Source: Cronobacter condimenti 1330 (GTDB lineage Bacteria > Pseudomonadota > Gammaproteobacteria > Enterobacterales > Enterobacteriaceae). From it: a stretch of 64,000 nt of DNA. The position numbers were made by a program, and so were the translations under genes. Below the pieces are notes generated by a model. The model saw nothing but the letters and a program-made list of their open reading frames with translations. It made no database searches and had not been told where the DNA came from. The stretch's first letter is position 1, and each line of letters opens with the position of its first letter. The DNA is taken from assembly GCF_001277255.1 (NCBI RefSeq), contig NZ_CP012264.1, forward strand, positions 3,534,001 through 3,598,000, given 5' to 3'. Shown here one piece after another: positions 1 through 6,558 of this stretch.

Positions 1-192
1 GCGAGGCGTTATCCTGAATATGGCATTAAGGGTGCAACCGACATTTTTTCCTGCGAGTCGCCTCGAAGAACCCGTTAACGGCACAAAAGGGGATGCTAAA
101 AGGCTTGCAAACTCCATCAGCTCTTTAACAATATGAAGTTATCTCTCCACTCGCGTGGACCATTATTGCGACAGCACATTGGGACTTTATTT

Positions 193-1182
193 ATGGCATT
201 TACTCCATTTCCTCCCCGTCAGCCAGCCGCCAGTGCGCGCCTGCCGCTGACGCTCATTTCACTGGAAGACTGGGCGCTGGCGACCATTACGGGTGCCGAT
301 AGCGAAAAGTACCTTCAGGGCCAGGTCACCGCAGACGTCACTCAGCTTGCTGAAAACCAACACCTTTTGGTCGCGCACTGCGATGCGAAGGGAAAAATGT
401 GGAGCAATCTGCGGCTGTTCCGCCGCGACGAAGGGTTCGCCTGGATTGAGCGCCGCAGCGTGCGCGACACGCAGCTGGCGGAAATGAAAAAATATGCGGT
501 CTTTTCAAAGGTCACCATCGCGCCGGATGACGATGCGGTGTTGCTGGGTGTGGCCGGATTCCAGGCACGTGCAGCGCTGGCAAACCATTTCTCCGCGCTG
601 CCGGATGAGCAAAACCCGTGCGTTTCCGAAGGTCAAACGACTCTGCTGTGGTTTGGCCTGCCTGCTGAGCGTTTCCTGGTGATAACCGATGCGCAGACCG
701 CAGGCGATCTCACGGAAAAAGTGCGTGGCGAAGCGCAACTGAATTCCAGCGCGCAGTGGCTGGCACTTGAGATAGAAGCCGGTTTTCCCGTCATTGATAC
801 GCAAAACAGCAACCAGTTTATCCCGCAGGCAACTAACATCCAGGCGTTAGGCGGCATCAGCTTTAAAAAAGGCTGCTACGCAGGCCAGGAAATGGTGGCT
901 CGTGCCAAATTCCGTGGCGCTAACAAACGTGCATTGTGGTACCTGGCAGGCCACGGCAGCCGTGTGCCGCAGCCGGGTGAAGATATTGAAATGCAAATGG
1001 GTGAGAACTGGCGTCGCACCGGTACCGTGCTTGCAGCGGTTCAACTGGATGATGGACGCCTGCTGGCGCAGGTTGTGATGAATAACGATCTGGAAGCCGA
1101 TAGCGTTTTCCGCGTTCGTGAAGAGAGCGGCACGCACACGCTGCATATCGAACCGCTGCCTTACTCCCTTGAGGACGCGTGA
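193..1182 (+). CDS. ygfZ: tRNA-modifying / Fe-S cluster protein YgfZ
   Basis: Folate-dependent, GcvT-like protein that helps maintain certain Fe-S enzymes such as MiaB in the cytoplasm. The 329-residue product matches the E. coli protein almost end to end. It carries the family signature KGCYAGQE with its conserved cysteine about two thirds along, followed by the C-terminal barrel (GENWRRTGTVLAAV). I chose the ATG at 193 because MAFTPFPPRQP matches the E. coli N-terminus and GGGA lies about 9 nt upstream. An in-frame ATG at 133 would add 20 residues not seen in homologues. It is the first complete gene of the window. In K-12 the divergent neighbour to the left would be sdhE, which is outside the window. 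Confidence 0.95.
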   Translation: MAFTPFPPRQPAASARLPLTLISLEDWALATITGADSEKYLQGQVTADVTQLAENQHLLVAHCDAKGKMWSNLRLFRRDEGFAWIERRSVRDTQLAEMKKYAVFSKVTIAPDDDAVLLGVAGFQARAALANHFSALPDEQNPCVSEGQTTLLWFGLPAERFLVITDAQTAGDLTEKVRGEAQLNSSAQWLALEIEAGFPVIDTQNSNQFIPQATNIQALGGISFKKGCYAGQEMVARAKFRGANKRALWYLAGHGSRVPQPGEDIEMQMGENWRRTGTVLAAVQLDDGRLLAQVVMNNDLEADSVFRVREESGTHTLHIEPLPYSLEDA

Positions 1183-1213
1183 TCGTCAGCCGCCCGCATA
1201 ACATGTCGCAGGC

Positions 1214-1252
1214 GCAAAAACCGCCGGGCCGGTATATACCTGCCTGGCGGCG
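1214..1252 (-). terminator. intrinsic terminator downstream of trhA
   Basis: Inverted repeat CCGCCGGGCCGGTAT / ATACCTGCCTGGCGG (1221-1250, two mismatches) preceded on the + strand by AAAAA. On the minus strand it therefore reads as a GC-rich stem followed by TTTTT, 80 nt past the trhA stop codon. Confidence 0.7.
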
Positions 1253-1331
1253 TTAAGAGTATTTAGCACGCTGCTGAATGTGACAAGGCAGCGTTAAGAC
1301 TGTGGTTAGCAGTGAAATTCGTTAGCGGTTA

Positions 1332-1985
1332 TTAACGAATATAAAGGTAGATTGCCAGGAAGTGGCAAACGCTGCCGCCCAATACAAAACCGTGCCAGAT
1401 GGCATGGTTATAGGGAATACGATTACAGGCGTAAAAAATCACGCCCAGCGTGTAGATAATGCCCCCTGCCGCCAGCAACGTCACGCTGCCGGGCGCGAGC
1501 TTCATCACCATCTGGTAAATGACCACCAGCGACAGCCAGCCCATCGTGAGATACGTCACCAGGGACAGCACCTCGAAGCGGTGTGCGATTGTGAGCTTAA
1601 ACAGGATGCCGAGCAGCGCCAGGCCCCAGATAACCACCATCAATCCGTGTGCCAGCGGCGACTTCAACCCTACCAGCAAAAACGGCGTATAGGTGCCTGC
1701 AATTAAAAGATAAATAGCGCAGTGATCAAACTTTTTAAGCCAGGTTTTGGCCCGCGCATGTGGGATGGCGTGGTAAAGCGTCGAGGCGAGAAACAGCAGG
1801 ATCATGCTGCCGCCATAGAGACTGTAACTGGTAATGGCGGTTGCGTCAGCGTTGCTGTCCACGGCCTGGACCAACAATAGCACCAGCCCGACAATACCGA
1901 ACACCAGCCCAATGCCGTGGCTGATGCTGTTGGCTATCTCCTCAGCCAGTGAATATCCCTGCGCAAGTAATGGTTTACGAACCAT
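1332..1985 (-). CDS. trhA: TrhA/YqfA, hemolysin III family membrane protein
   Basis: Integral inner-membrane protein of the hemolysin III / PAQR-like family. It has about seven hydrophobic segments across 217 residues and the family motifs SxxxHxxG near the N-terminus (NSISHGIG), LYHAIP, and a C-terminal H-x3-H pattern (IWHGFVLGGSVCH). In E. coli TrhA has been linked to membrane energetics; the exact activity is uncertain. The ATG at 1985 is chosen because MVRKPLLAQGYSLAEEI matches the E. coli start and CGGAG sits 7-8 nt upstream. An ATG at 2027 would add 14 residues with no homologue. It is transcribed alone toward its own terminator and convergent with ygfZ. Confidence 0.92.
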   Translation of the reverse strand: MVRKPLLAQGYSLAEEIANSISHGIGLVFGIVGLVLLLVQAVDSNADATAITSYSLYGGSMILLFLASTLYHAIPHARAKTWLKKFDHCAIYLLIAGTYTPFLLVGLKSPLAHGLMVVIWGLALLGILFKLTIAHRFEVLSLVTYLTMGWLSLVVIYQMVMKLAPGSVTLLAAGGIIYTLGVIFYACNRIPYNHAIWHGFVLGGSVCHFLAIYLYIR

Positions 1986-2149
1986 GTGGCGACTCCGGTA
2001 AAACTGAATAAAAAAAACGCAGCCCACATAGCCTAACTGAGAATGATTCCAGTGAACACCTGTTAGCTAAAATAAATCTGCGACAACCTGTAACAGCATA
2101 CCGTCTCGATGTGCGTCGCAAGCGTTATCGTAGCTGGCGAGTGCGGTGC

Positions 2150-2467
2150 CTACGCATCAATCTTTTTAAAAGCAATAACATAAAGAGATTCTAGACCCGG
2201 ATAGATTTCTCCAATTACATTTTTAAGCTCATCCAGCGTCATGTTCTCCTGGCGGGCGTGTTCCTCGTTCAGTTGCGACAGCTTGACCGGCGTCACGCTT
2301 ATTACCTCAAGCGTGCAGAAATAGCCGTTATCCTCGAAGCGCCCGGTACGGAGCTGCTGGCCTGGCATAAAGTGCGCTTCACTGGCGTCCCGGATAGTGA
2401 TCGTTTTAGTGCCTTTAAGGATGTCCTGCTGGAAACGGGAATAGAAAGTAATGTCGTTTTTCATCAT
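2150..2467 (-). CDS. yqfB: N4-acetylcytidine amidohydrolase YqfB (ASCH domain)
   Basis: Small single-domain ASCH protein of 105 residues; the E. coli homologue is 103 and hydrolyses N4-acetylcytidine to cytidine. Conserved stretches are NDITFYSRFQQDIL, the basic KTITIRD segment that carries the proposed catalytic residues, GRFEDNGYFCTLEV and the C-terminal YVIAFK. Two adjacent ATG codons (2465-2467 and 2462-2464) follow a GAGGT Shine-Dalgarno. The second ATG has the better 5-nt spacing, while the first gives the length closest to E. coli. It lies between trhA (same strand, 164 nt further on) and the divergent RpiR-type regulator. Confidence 0.9.
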   Translation of the reverse strand: MMKNDITFYSRFQQDILKGTKTITIRDASEAHFMPGQQLRTGRFEDNGYFCTLEVISVTPVKLSQLNEEHARQENMTLDELKNVIGEIYPGLESLYVIAFKKIDA

Positions 2468-2633
2468 GCACCTCTTTTTAAGGAAGAGAGCATCATAAGC
2501 CGGGCGGCGCTAAGGCGCTATGGCAGGCATAAAGAGTGGCGCATGGCAGCGCGATTTATGGCAGCATGAGCGAACCGACGCCGCTAAACGCAGGTGCCGT
2601 AGCCCGAACGCATTAACCAAAGGATGTTGCGCC

Positions 2634-3368
2634 GTGACGATGTTTACCCATGCTGCTGTCGCCAGCCTCAATAATCTTGAGATTATGGTTTACAATTTTG
2701 TGGTGAAGAACCGCGATAAAGTCATGTATATGACCATCCGCGAGCTGGCGGACGCAGCGGGCGTTTCTACCACCACCGTGCTGCGTTTTTGTCGCAAGCT
2801 AAAGTGCGAAGGGTATTCCGAATTCCGGGTGCGTTTTAAATTATACCTTGAACAAAATGAGCCGCAGCAGGCAAATTTCGGCGCGAGCGAAATTATTAGT
2901 TTCTTTCGTAGCGTCAATAATGATGAATTTAACGAACTGTTAGAAAAAGCGGTAGAGATTATTCTCAAATCCGAGCGCATTATATTTGTCGGCGCAGGCA
3001 CGTCCGGGGCACTTGCTAAATATGGCGCACGATTTTTCTCAAATGTCGGAAAATTCAGTAACCATATTGATGACCCTTATTTCCCGGTTACTAACGATAT
3101 GGCGAAAAACGCGCTGGCAATAGTGCTTTCTGTTTCCGGCGAAACCGAAGAGATCCTGCGTTTTGCAAGCCAGTTCAGCCTGCACCACTGTAAAGTGCTC
3201 TCTATTACGAGCCACGAGAACTCCCCGCTTGCGAAGCTCGCCGACTTCAATCTTTCCTGGCATATCCCGCAAACTCGCGTTGCTGGCGTATATGACATTA
3301 CCACGCAGATCCCCGTCATCTATATTCTCGAAACCTTAGGCCACAAGCTGGCGAAAAAACTTGCGTAA
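2634..3368 (+). CDS. RpiR-family transcriptional regulator (HTH + SIS domain)
   Basis: Predicted phosphosugar-responsive DNA-binding protein of about 244 residues. The N-terminal HTH is visible at MTIRELADAAGVSTTTVLRF, and a SIS sugar-phosphate domain follows (IIFVGAGTSGALAKYGARFF, then the second half around VLSVSGETEEIL). The GTG at 2634 is preferred because AAGGA lies 9 nt upstream; ATG 2640 is the alternative. The DNA looks richer in A/T than its neighbours. It stands directly upstream of bglA on the same strand with a hairpin between, a place where K-12 has no gene. Control of bglA by beta-glucoside 6-phosphates is a reasonable inference from position and domain, but not shown. Confidence 0.85.
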   Translation: MTMFTHAAVASLNNLEIMVYNFVVKNRDKVMYMTIRELADAAGVSTTTVLRFCRKLKCEGYSEFRVRFKLYLEQNEPQQANFGASEIISFFRSVNNDEFNELLEKAVEIILKSERIIFVGAGTSGALAKYGARFFSNVGKFSNHIDDPYFPVTNDMAKNALAIVLSVSGETEEILRFASQFSLHHCKVLSITSHENSPLAKLADFNLSWHIPQTRVAGVYDITTQIPVIYILETLGHKLAKKLA

Positions 3369-3395
3369 AAAAACAACCTGTTTTTTGTTTGTAAC

Positions 3396-3434
3396 AAGTC
3401 ACGCCATCCGCTATTTGTTATAGCGTGACTTTTA
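3396..3434 (+). terminator. hairpin terminator between the RpiR gene and bglA
   Basis: AAGTCACGC (3396-3404) pairs perfectly with GCGTGACTT (3423-3431) and is followed by TTT. An inner alternative stem CGCTAT/ATAGCG competes. It lies 28 nt after the regulator stop and about 80 nt before bglA, so bglA probably has its own promoter in the A/T-rich stretch 3435-3500. Confidence 0.65.
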
Positions 3435-3510
3435 ATTCCCCTTTGCTAGACTCGCTGCCAGCTTCTATTACGTTATTATTAATTAAATGCATTTTCGACG
3501 AGATGACACG

Positions 3511-4944
3511 ATGAAACAGCTTAAATTACCGAAAGACTTTTTATGGGGCGGCGCGGTCGCGGCGCATCAGGTGGAAGGCGGCTGGGATCAGGGCGGCAAA
3601 GGGCCAAGCATCTGCGACGTGTTGACTGGCGGGGCGCATGGCGTACCGCGTGAAATCACACAAGAAGTAGTCGCGGGCAAATATTATCCGAACCATGAAG
3701 CCGTCGATTTCTACGGGCATTATAAAGAAGACATCAAACTCTTCGCCGAAATGGGCTTTAAGTGTTTTCGCACCTCTATTGCCTGGACGCGCATTTTCCC
3801 CAAAGGCGACGAAACGCAGCCCAACGAGGCGGGCCTCCAGTTTTATGACGATATGTTCGATGAACTGCTGAAATACAACATTGAGCCAGTGATTACGCTC
3901 TCACACTTTGAAATGCCGCTGCATCTCGTGCAGCAGTATGGCGGCTGGACGAACCGCAAAGTCGTGGATTTCTTTGTACGCTTTGCTGAAGTGGTCTTCG
4001 AGCGTTACAAGAGTAAGGTCAAATATTGGATGACCTTCAATGAAATCAACAACCAACGTAACTGGCGTGCCCCGCTGTTCGGCTATTGCTGCTCCGGCGT
4101 GGTGTATACCGAGCACGACAACCCGGAAGAAACGATGTACCAGGTGCTGCACCATCAGTTCGTGGCGAGCGCCATGGCGGTGAAAATTGGCCATCGCATC
4201 AATCCGGAGATGAAAATCGGCTGCATGCTGGCCATGGTGCCGCTCTATCCGTTCTCGTGCAAACCGGAAGATGTCATGTATGCCCAGGAATCGATGCGCG
4301 AGCGTTATGTGTTTACCGACGTCCAGCTGCGCGGATATTACCCCTCTTACGTGCTCAATGAGTGGGAGCGCCGCGGTTTCAGCATCAAAATGGAAGATGG
4401 GGATGATCAAATCCTGCGCGAAGGCTGCTGTGATTACCTCGGCTTTAGCTATTACATGACCAACGCAGTTAAAGCCGAAGGCGGCAGCGGTGACGCACTG
4501 ACTGGTTTTCAGGGTAGCGTGCCTAACCCGCACGTAAAAGCCTCCGATTGGGGGTGGCAGATTGACCCGGTTGGCCTGCGCTATGCGCTGTGCGAGCTTT
4601 ACGAACGTTATCAGAAGCCGCTGTTTATCGTAGAAAACGGTTTTGGTGCGTATGACCACGTGGAAGCCGACGGCAGCATCAATGATGATTACCGCATCGA
4701 TTACCTGCGCGCCCATATTGAGCAAATGATGAAAGCCGTGACGTATGACGGTGTGGATTTGCTGGGTTATACCCCGTGGGGCTGCATCGATTGTGTGTCG
4801 TTCACCACCGGCCAGTACAGCAAGCGTTACGGCTTTATTTATGTGAATAAACATGATGACGGCACGGGCGATATGTCCCGCTCACGCAAGAAAAGTTTTG
4901 CGTGGTACCAGCGTGTTATCGCGAGCAATGGCGAAACGCTCTGA
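3511..4944 (+). CDS. bglA: 6-phospho-beta-glucosidase BglA (GH1)
   Basis: Cytoplasmic family-1 glycoside hydrolase that splits PTS-imported 6-phospho-beta-glucosides such as arbutin- or salicin-6-phosphate. The 477-residue chain is nearly collinear with E. coli BglA. The acid/base glutamate is E178 in TFNEIN and the nucleophile is E375 in IVENGFG. The C-terminal phosphate-loop region (KKSFAWYQRVI) is present. The start at 3511 (MKQLKLPKDFLWGGAVAAH) fits E. coli; the in-frame ATG at 3487 would add eight unmatched residues. The Shine-Dalgarno is weak. No PTS transporter is encoded nearby, so substrate must enter by a permease elsewhere. The likely regulator is the preceding RpiR-type gene. Confidence 0.95.
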   Translation: MKQLKLPKDFLWGGAVAAHQVEGGWDQGGKGPSICDVLTGGAHGVPREITQEVVAGKYYPNHEAVDFYGHYKEDIKLFAEMGFKCFRTSIAWTRIFPKGDETQPNEAGLQFYDDMFDELLKYNIEPVITLSHFEMPLHLVQQYGGWTNRKVVDFFVRFAEVVFERYKSKVKYWMTFNEINNQRNWRAPLFGYCCSGVVYTEHDNPEETMYQVLHHQFVASAMAVKIGHRINPEMKIGCMLAMVPLYPFSCKPEDVMYAQESMRERYVFTDVQLRGYYPSYVLNEWERRGFSIKMEDGDDQILREGCCDYLGFSYYMTNAVKAEGGSGDALTGFQGSVPNPHVKASDWGWQIDPVGLRYALCELYERYQKPLFIVENGFGAYDHVEADGSINDDYRIDYLRAHIEQMMKAVTYDGVDLLGYTPWGCIDCVSFTTGQYSKRYGFIYVNKHDDGTGDMSRSRKKSFAWYQRVIASNGETL

Positions 4945-4958
4945 CAGCGTCTCACACC

Positions 4959-4984
4959 TACCCTCTCCCCACAGGGAGAGGGTG
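4959..4984. repeat. short GC-rich palindrome (CCCTCTCCC / GGGAGAGGG)
   Basis: Perfect 9-bp inverted repeat with a 4-nt CACA loop, starting 16 nt after the bglA stop. Palindromes of this type recur in enterobacterial intergenic regions. It may act as a 3' end or mRNA-stabilising hairpin for bglA. There is no T-run. Confidence 0.6.
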
Positions 4985-5004
4985 AAACCGATGTCCGGGC
5001 GCGC

Positions 5005-5090
5005 TATCCGGCGGGTATGCTTCGCTTATCCGCCCTCTATCCTGTGATTTACCTTTTGCAGGGCGGGTAAGCGCAGCGCCACCTGCCACC
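5005..5090. repeat. pair of REP-like elements in opposite orientation
   Basis: Two imperfect palindromes: GGCGGGTATG...TTATCCGCC (5010-5034) and GGCGGGTAAGCGCAGCGCC followed by ACCTGCC (5062-5087). The core GTAAGCGCAGCGCCACC is the familiar enterobacterial REP core. They are inverted relative to each other, as in a BIME unit, and lie in the convergent space between bglA and ygfF. Confidence 0.7.
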
Positions 5091-5106
5091 AGGCCGCTAA
5101 CAACGG

Positions 5107-5850
5107 CTATTTCCCGCCCGCGAGATCGAGAAAACTGCCCGTCACGTAGGACGCTTTTTCGCTGATAAGCCACGCAATAGCTTCCGCTACCTCTTCCGGT
5201 TGCCCGCCGCGCTGCATCGGAAGCGCCGACTTCACGCGGTCGACACGCCCCGGTTCGCCGCCGCTTGCGTGGATATCGGTATAGATGAGACCAGGACGCA
5301 CCCCGTTGACGCGGATCCCCTGCGCCGCGACTTCCAGTGAAAGTCCGATAGTCAGGGAATCCACGGCCCCTTTTGACGCCGCATAATCGACATATTCGCC
5401 AGGCGCGCCGAGCCGGGATGCCGCCGATGATACATTCACAATCGCGCCGCCTTTCCCACCGTGATGATGCGCCATGCGTTTCACCGCCTCACGGCAGCAC
5501 AAAAAATACCCCGTCACATTCGTGGCAAGTACCTTGTTGATACGCTCGGCGGTCAGGTTCTCCGTCATGCACTGGGTAAAGAGCACGCCGGCATTATTGA
5601 CAAGCGCCGTCAGCGGCCCATTCTGTTCATCAATGCAGGTAAACATCGCCATTACCTGCCGTTCATCGCTGATATCTGCCTGCACAGCAAAAGCGCGCCC
5701 GCCGTTAGCCGTAATGGACGCCACGACCTCCTGCGCCGCCGCCGCGTTATGCAGGTAATTCACCGCCACGTTATAGCCCTCACGAGCCAGCAGCAGCGCC
5801 GTCGCTCGGCCAATGCCGCGGCTTGCGCCAGAGATAAGTGCAACAGACAT
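5107..5850 (-). CDS. ygfF: YgfF, short-chain dehydrogenase/reductase
   Basis: Putative NAD(P)-dependent oxidoreductase of the classical SDR family, 247 residues, the same length as E. coli YgfF. The cofactor motif GASRGIG is at residues 8-14 and is followed by NNAG; the catalytic set is the Ser of VNVSSAAS and YxxxK in YVDYAASKGA. The substrate is unknown; YgfF groups with glucose/ribitol-type dehydrogenases. ATG 5850 is preferred over 5886 because MSVALISGASRG fits homologues and AGGAGAAAGG precedes it. Its position next to bglA is conserved with K-12, but here kptA separates it from gcvP. Confidence 0.9.
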   Translation of the reverse strand: MSVALISGASRGIGRATALLLAREGYNVAVNYLHNAAAAQEVVASITANGGRAFAVQADISDERQVMAMFTCIDEQNGPLTALVNNAGVLFTQCMTENLTAERINKVLATNVTGYFLCCREAVKRMAHHHGGKGGAIVNVSSAASRLGAPGEYVDYAASKGAVDSLTIGLSLEVAAQGIRVNGVRPGLIYTDIHASGGEPGRVDRVKSALPMQRGGQPEEVAEAIAWLISEKASYVTGSFLDLAGGK

Positions 5851-5956
5851 ACCTTTCTCCTTTAAATTCGATTGCGGCTCAGCCACTATCGTAAGACCTT
5901 ATGCACCCGCTCCTTGCTGCCACCCCGCCTGATAGCAGCAACACAAAGAGTCAGAA

Positions 5957-6508
5957 ATGAAATCACACGCCGACATCAGTAAATTCCTAAGTTACGTTTT
6001 ACGTCACCAACCCGAGTCGATTGGCCTTCAGCTTGATACTGAAGGCTGGGCCGCGGTAAATGACCTCATCACACTTGCCGGAAAGGCGGGTACGCCCCTG
6101 ACACCAGCGCTCATCGAAGCTGTCGTGCGGGATAATGACAAGCAGCGTTTTGCGCTGACTGAAGACAAACTACACATTCGCGCCGTACAAGGACACTCTA
6201 CCAATCAGGTAGCGATGACGTGGGCAGAAAAGCAGCCGCCACAGACGCTCTGGCACGGCACCGCCACGCGCTTCATCAACAGCATTCGCGCACAAGGGCT
6301 GGTTGCCGGTTCGCGCCATCATGTGCATCTTTCAGGGGATGAAGTGACGGCTATGTCGGTGGGCAAACGCCACGGCAAACCGGTCGTGCTGAAGATCCGC
6401 GCCGGGGCCATGCACCAGCAAGGTTTTGCGTTTTATCAGGCAGAGAATGGCGTCTGGCTAACGCTCGCCGTGCCCGCCGCCTTTATCGATTTCAGCGCCG
6501 CAGAATAA
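5957..6508 (+). CDS. kptA: RNA 2'-phosphotransferase KptA (Tpt1 family)
   Basis: NAD+-dependent enzyme of the Tpt1/KptA family. It transfers a 2'-phosphate from RNA to NAD+, passing through an ADP-ribosylated RNA intermediate and releasing ADP-ribose 1'',2''-cyclic phosphate. The 183-residue product shows the first catalytic pair Arg16-His17 (VLRHQP), RAVQGHS, LWHGTATRF, an HHVHLS segment with its preceding arginine, and the final QAENGVWLT. Its length matches E. coli KptA (184). In K-12 kptA lies elsewhere; here it is inserted between ygfF (divergent) and gcvP (convergent). Bacteria lack the yeast-type tRNA splicing that would make the usual substrate, so its natural target is unknown. Confidence 0.92.
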   Translation: MKSHADISKFLSYVLRHQPESIGLQLDTEGWAAVNDLITLAGKAGTPLTPALIEAVVRDNDKQRFALTEDKLHIRAVQGHSTNQVAMTWAEKQPPQTLWHGTATRFINSIRAQGLVAGSRHHVHLSGDEVTAMSVGKRHGKPVVLKIRAGAMHQQGFAFYQAENGVWLTLAVPAAFIDFSAAE

Positions 6509-6532
6509 AACAGGGCGCCGAAGCGCCCTTTG
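6509..6532. terminator. bidirectional intrinsic terminator kptA / gcvP
   Basis: AGGGCGC-CGAA-GCGCCCT stem-loop (6512-6529) just after the kptA stop. It is flanked by TTTG on the + strand and by GTTTTATT when read on the minus strand, so it can end both convergent transcripts. Confidence 0.75.
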
Positions 6533-6558
6533 TATGGTCAGTCTTGCTGGTATAAAGG

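Noticed and set aside
1..132. Possible coding end of a gene left of ygfZ
   Set aside because: No supported frame. It is likely the intergenic region shared with sdhE, which lies outside the window.
3901..4854. 317-codon minus-strand frame under bglA
   Set aside because: Antisense shadow; GH1 catalytic motifs prove the + strand gene.
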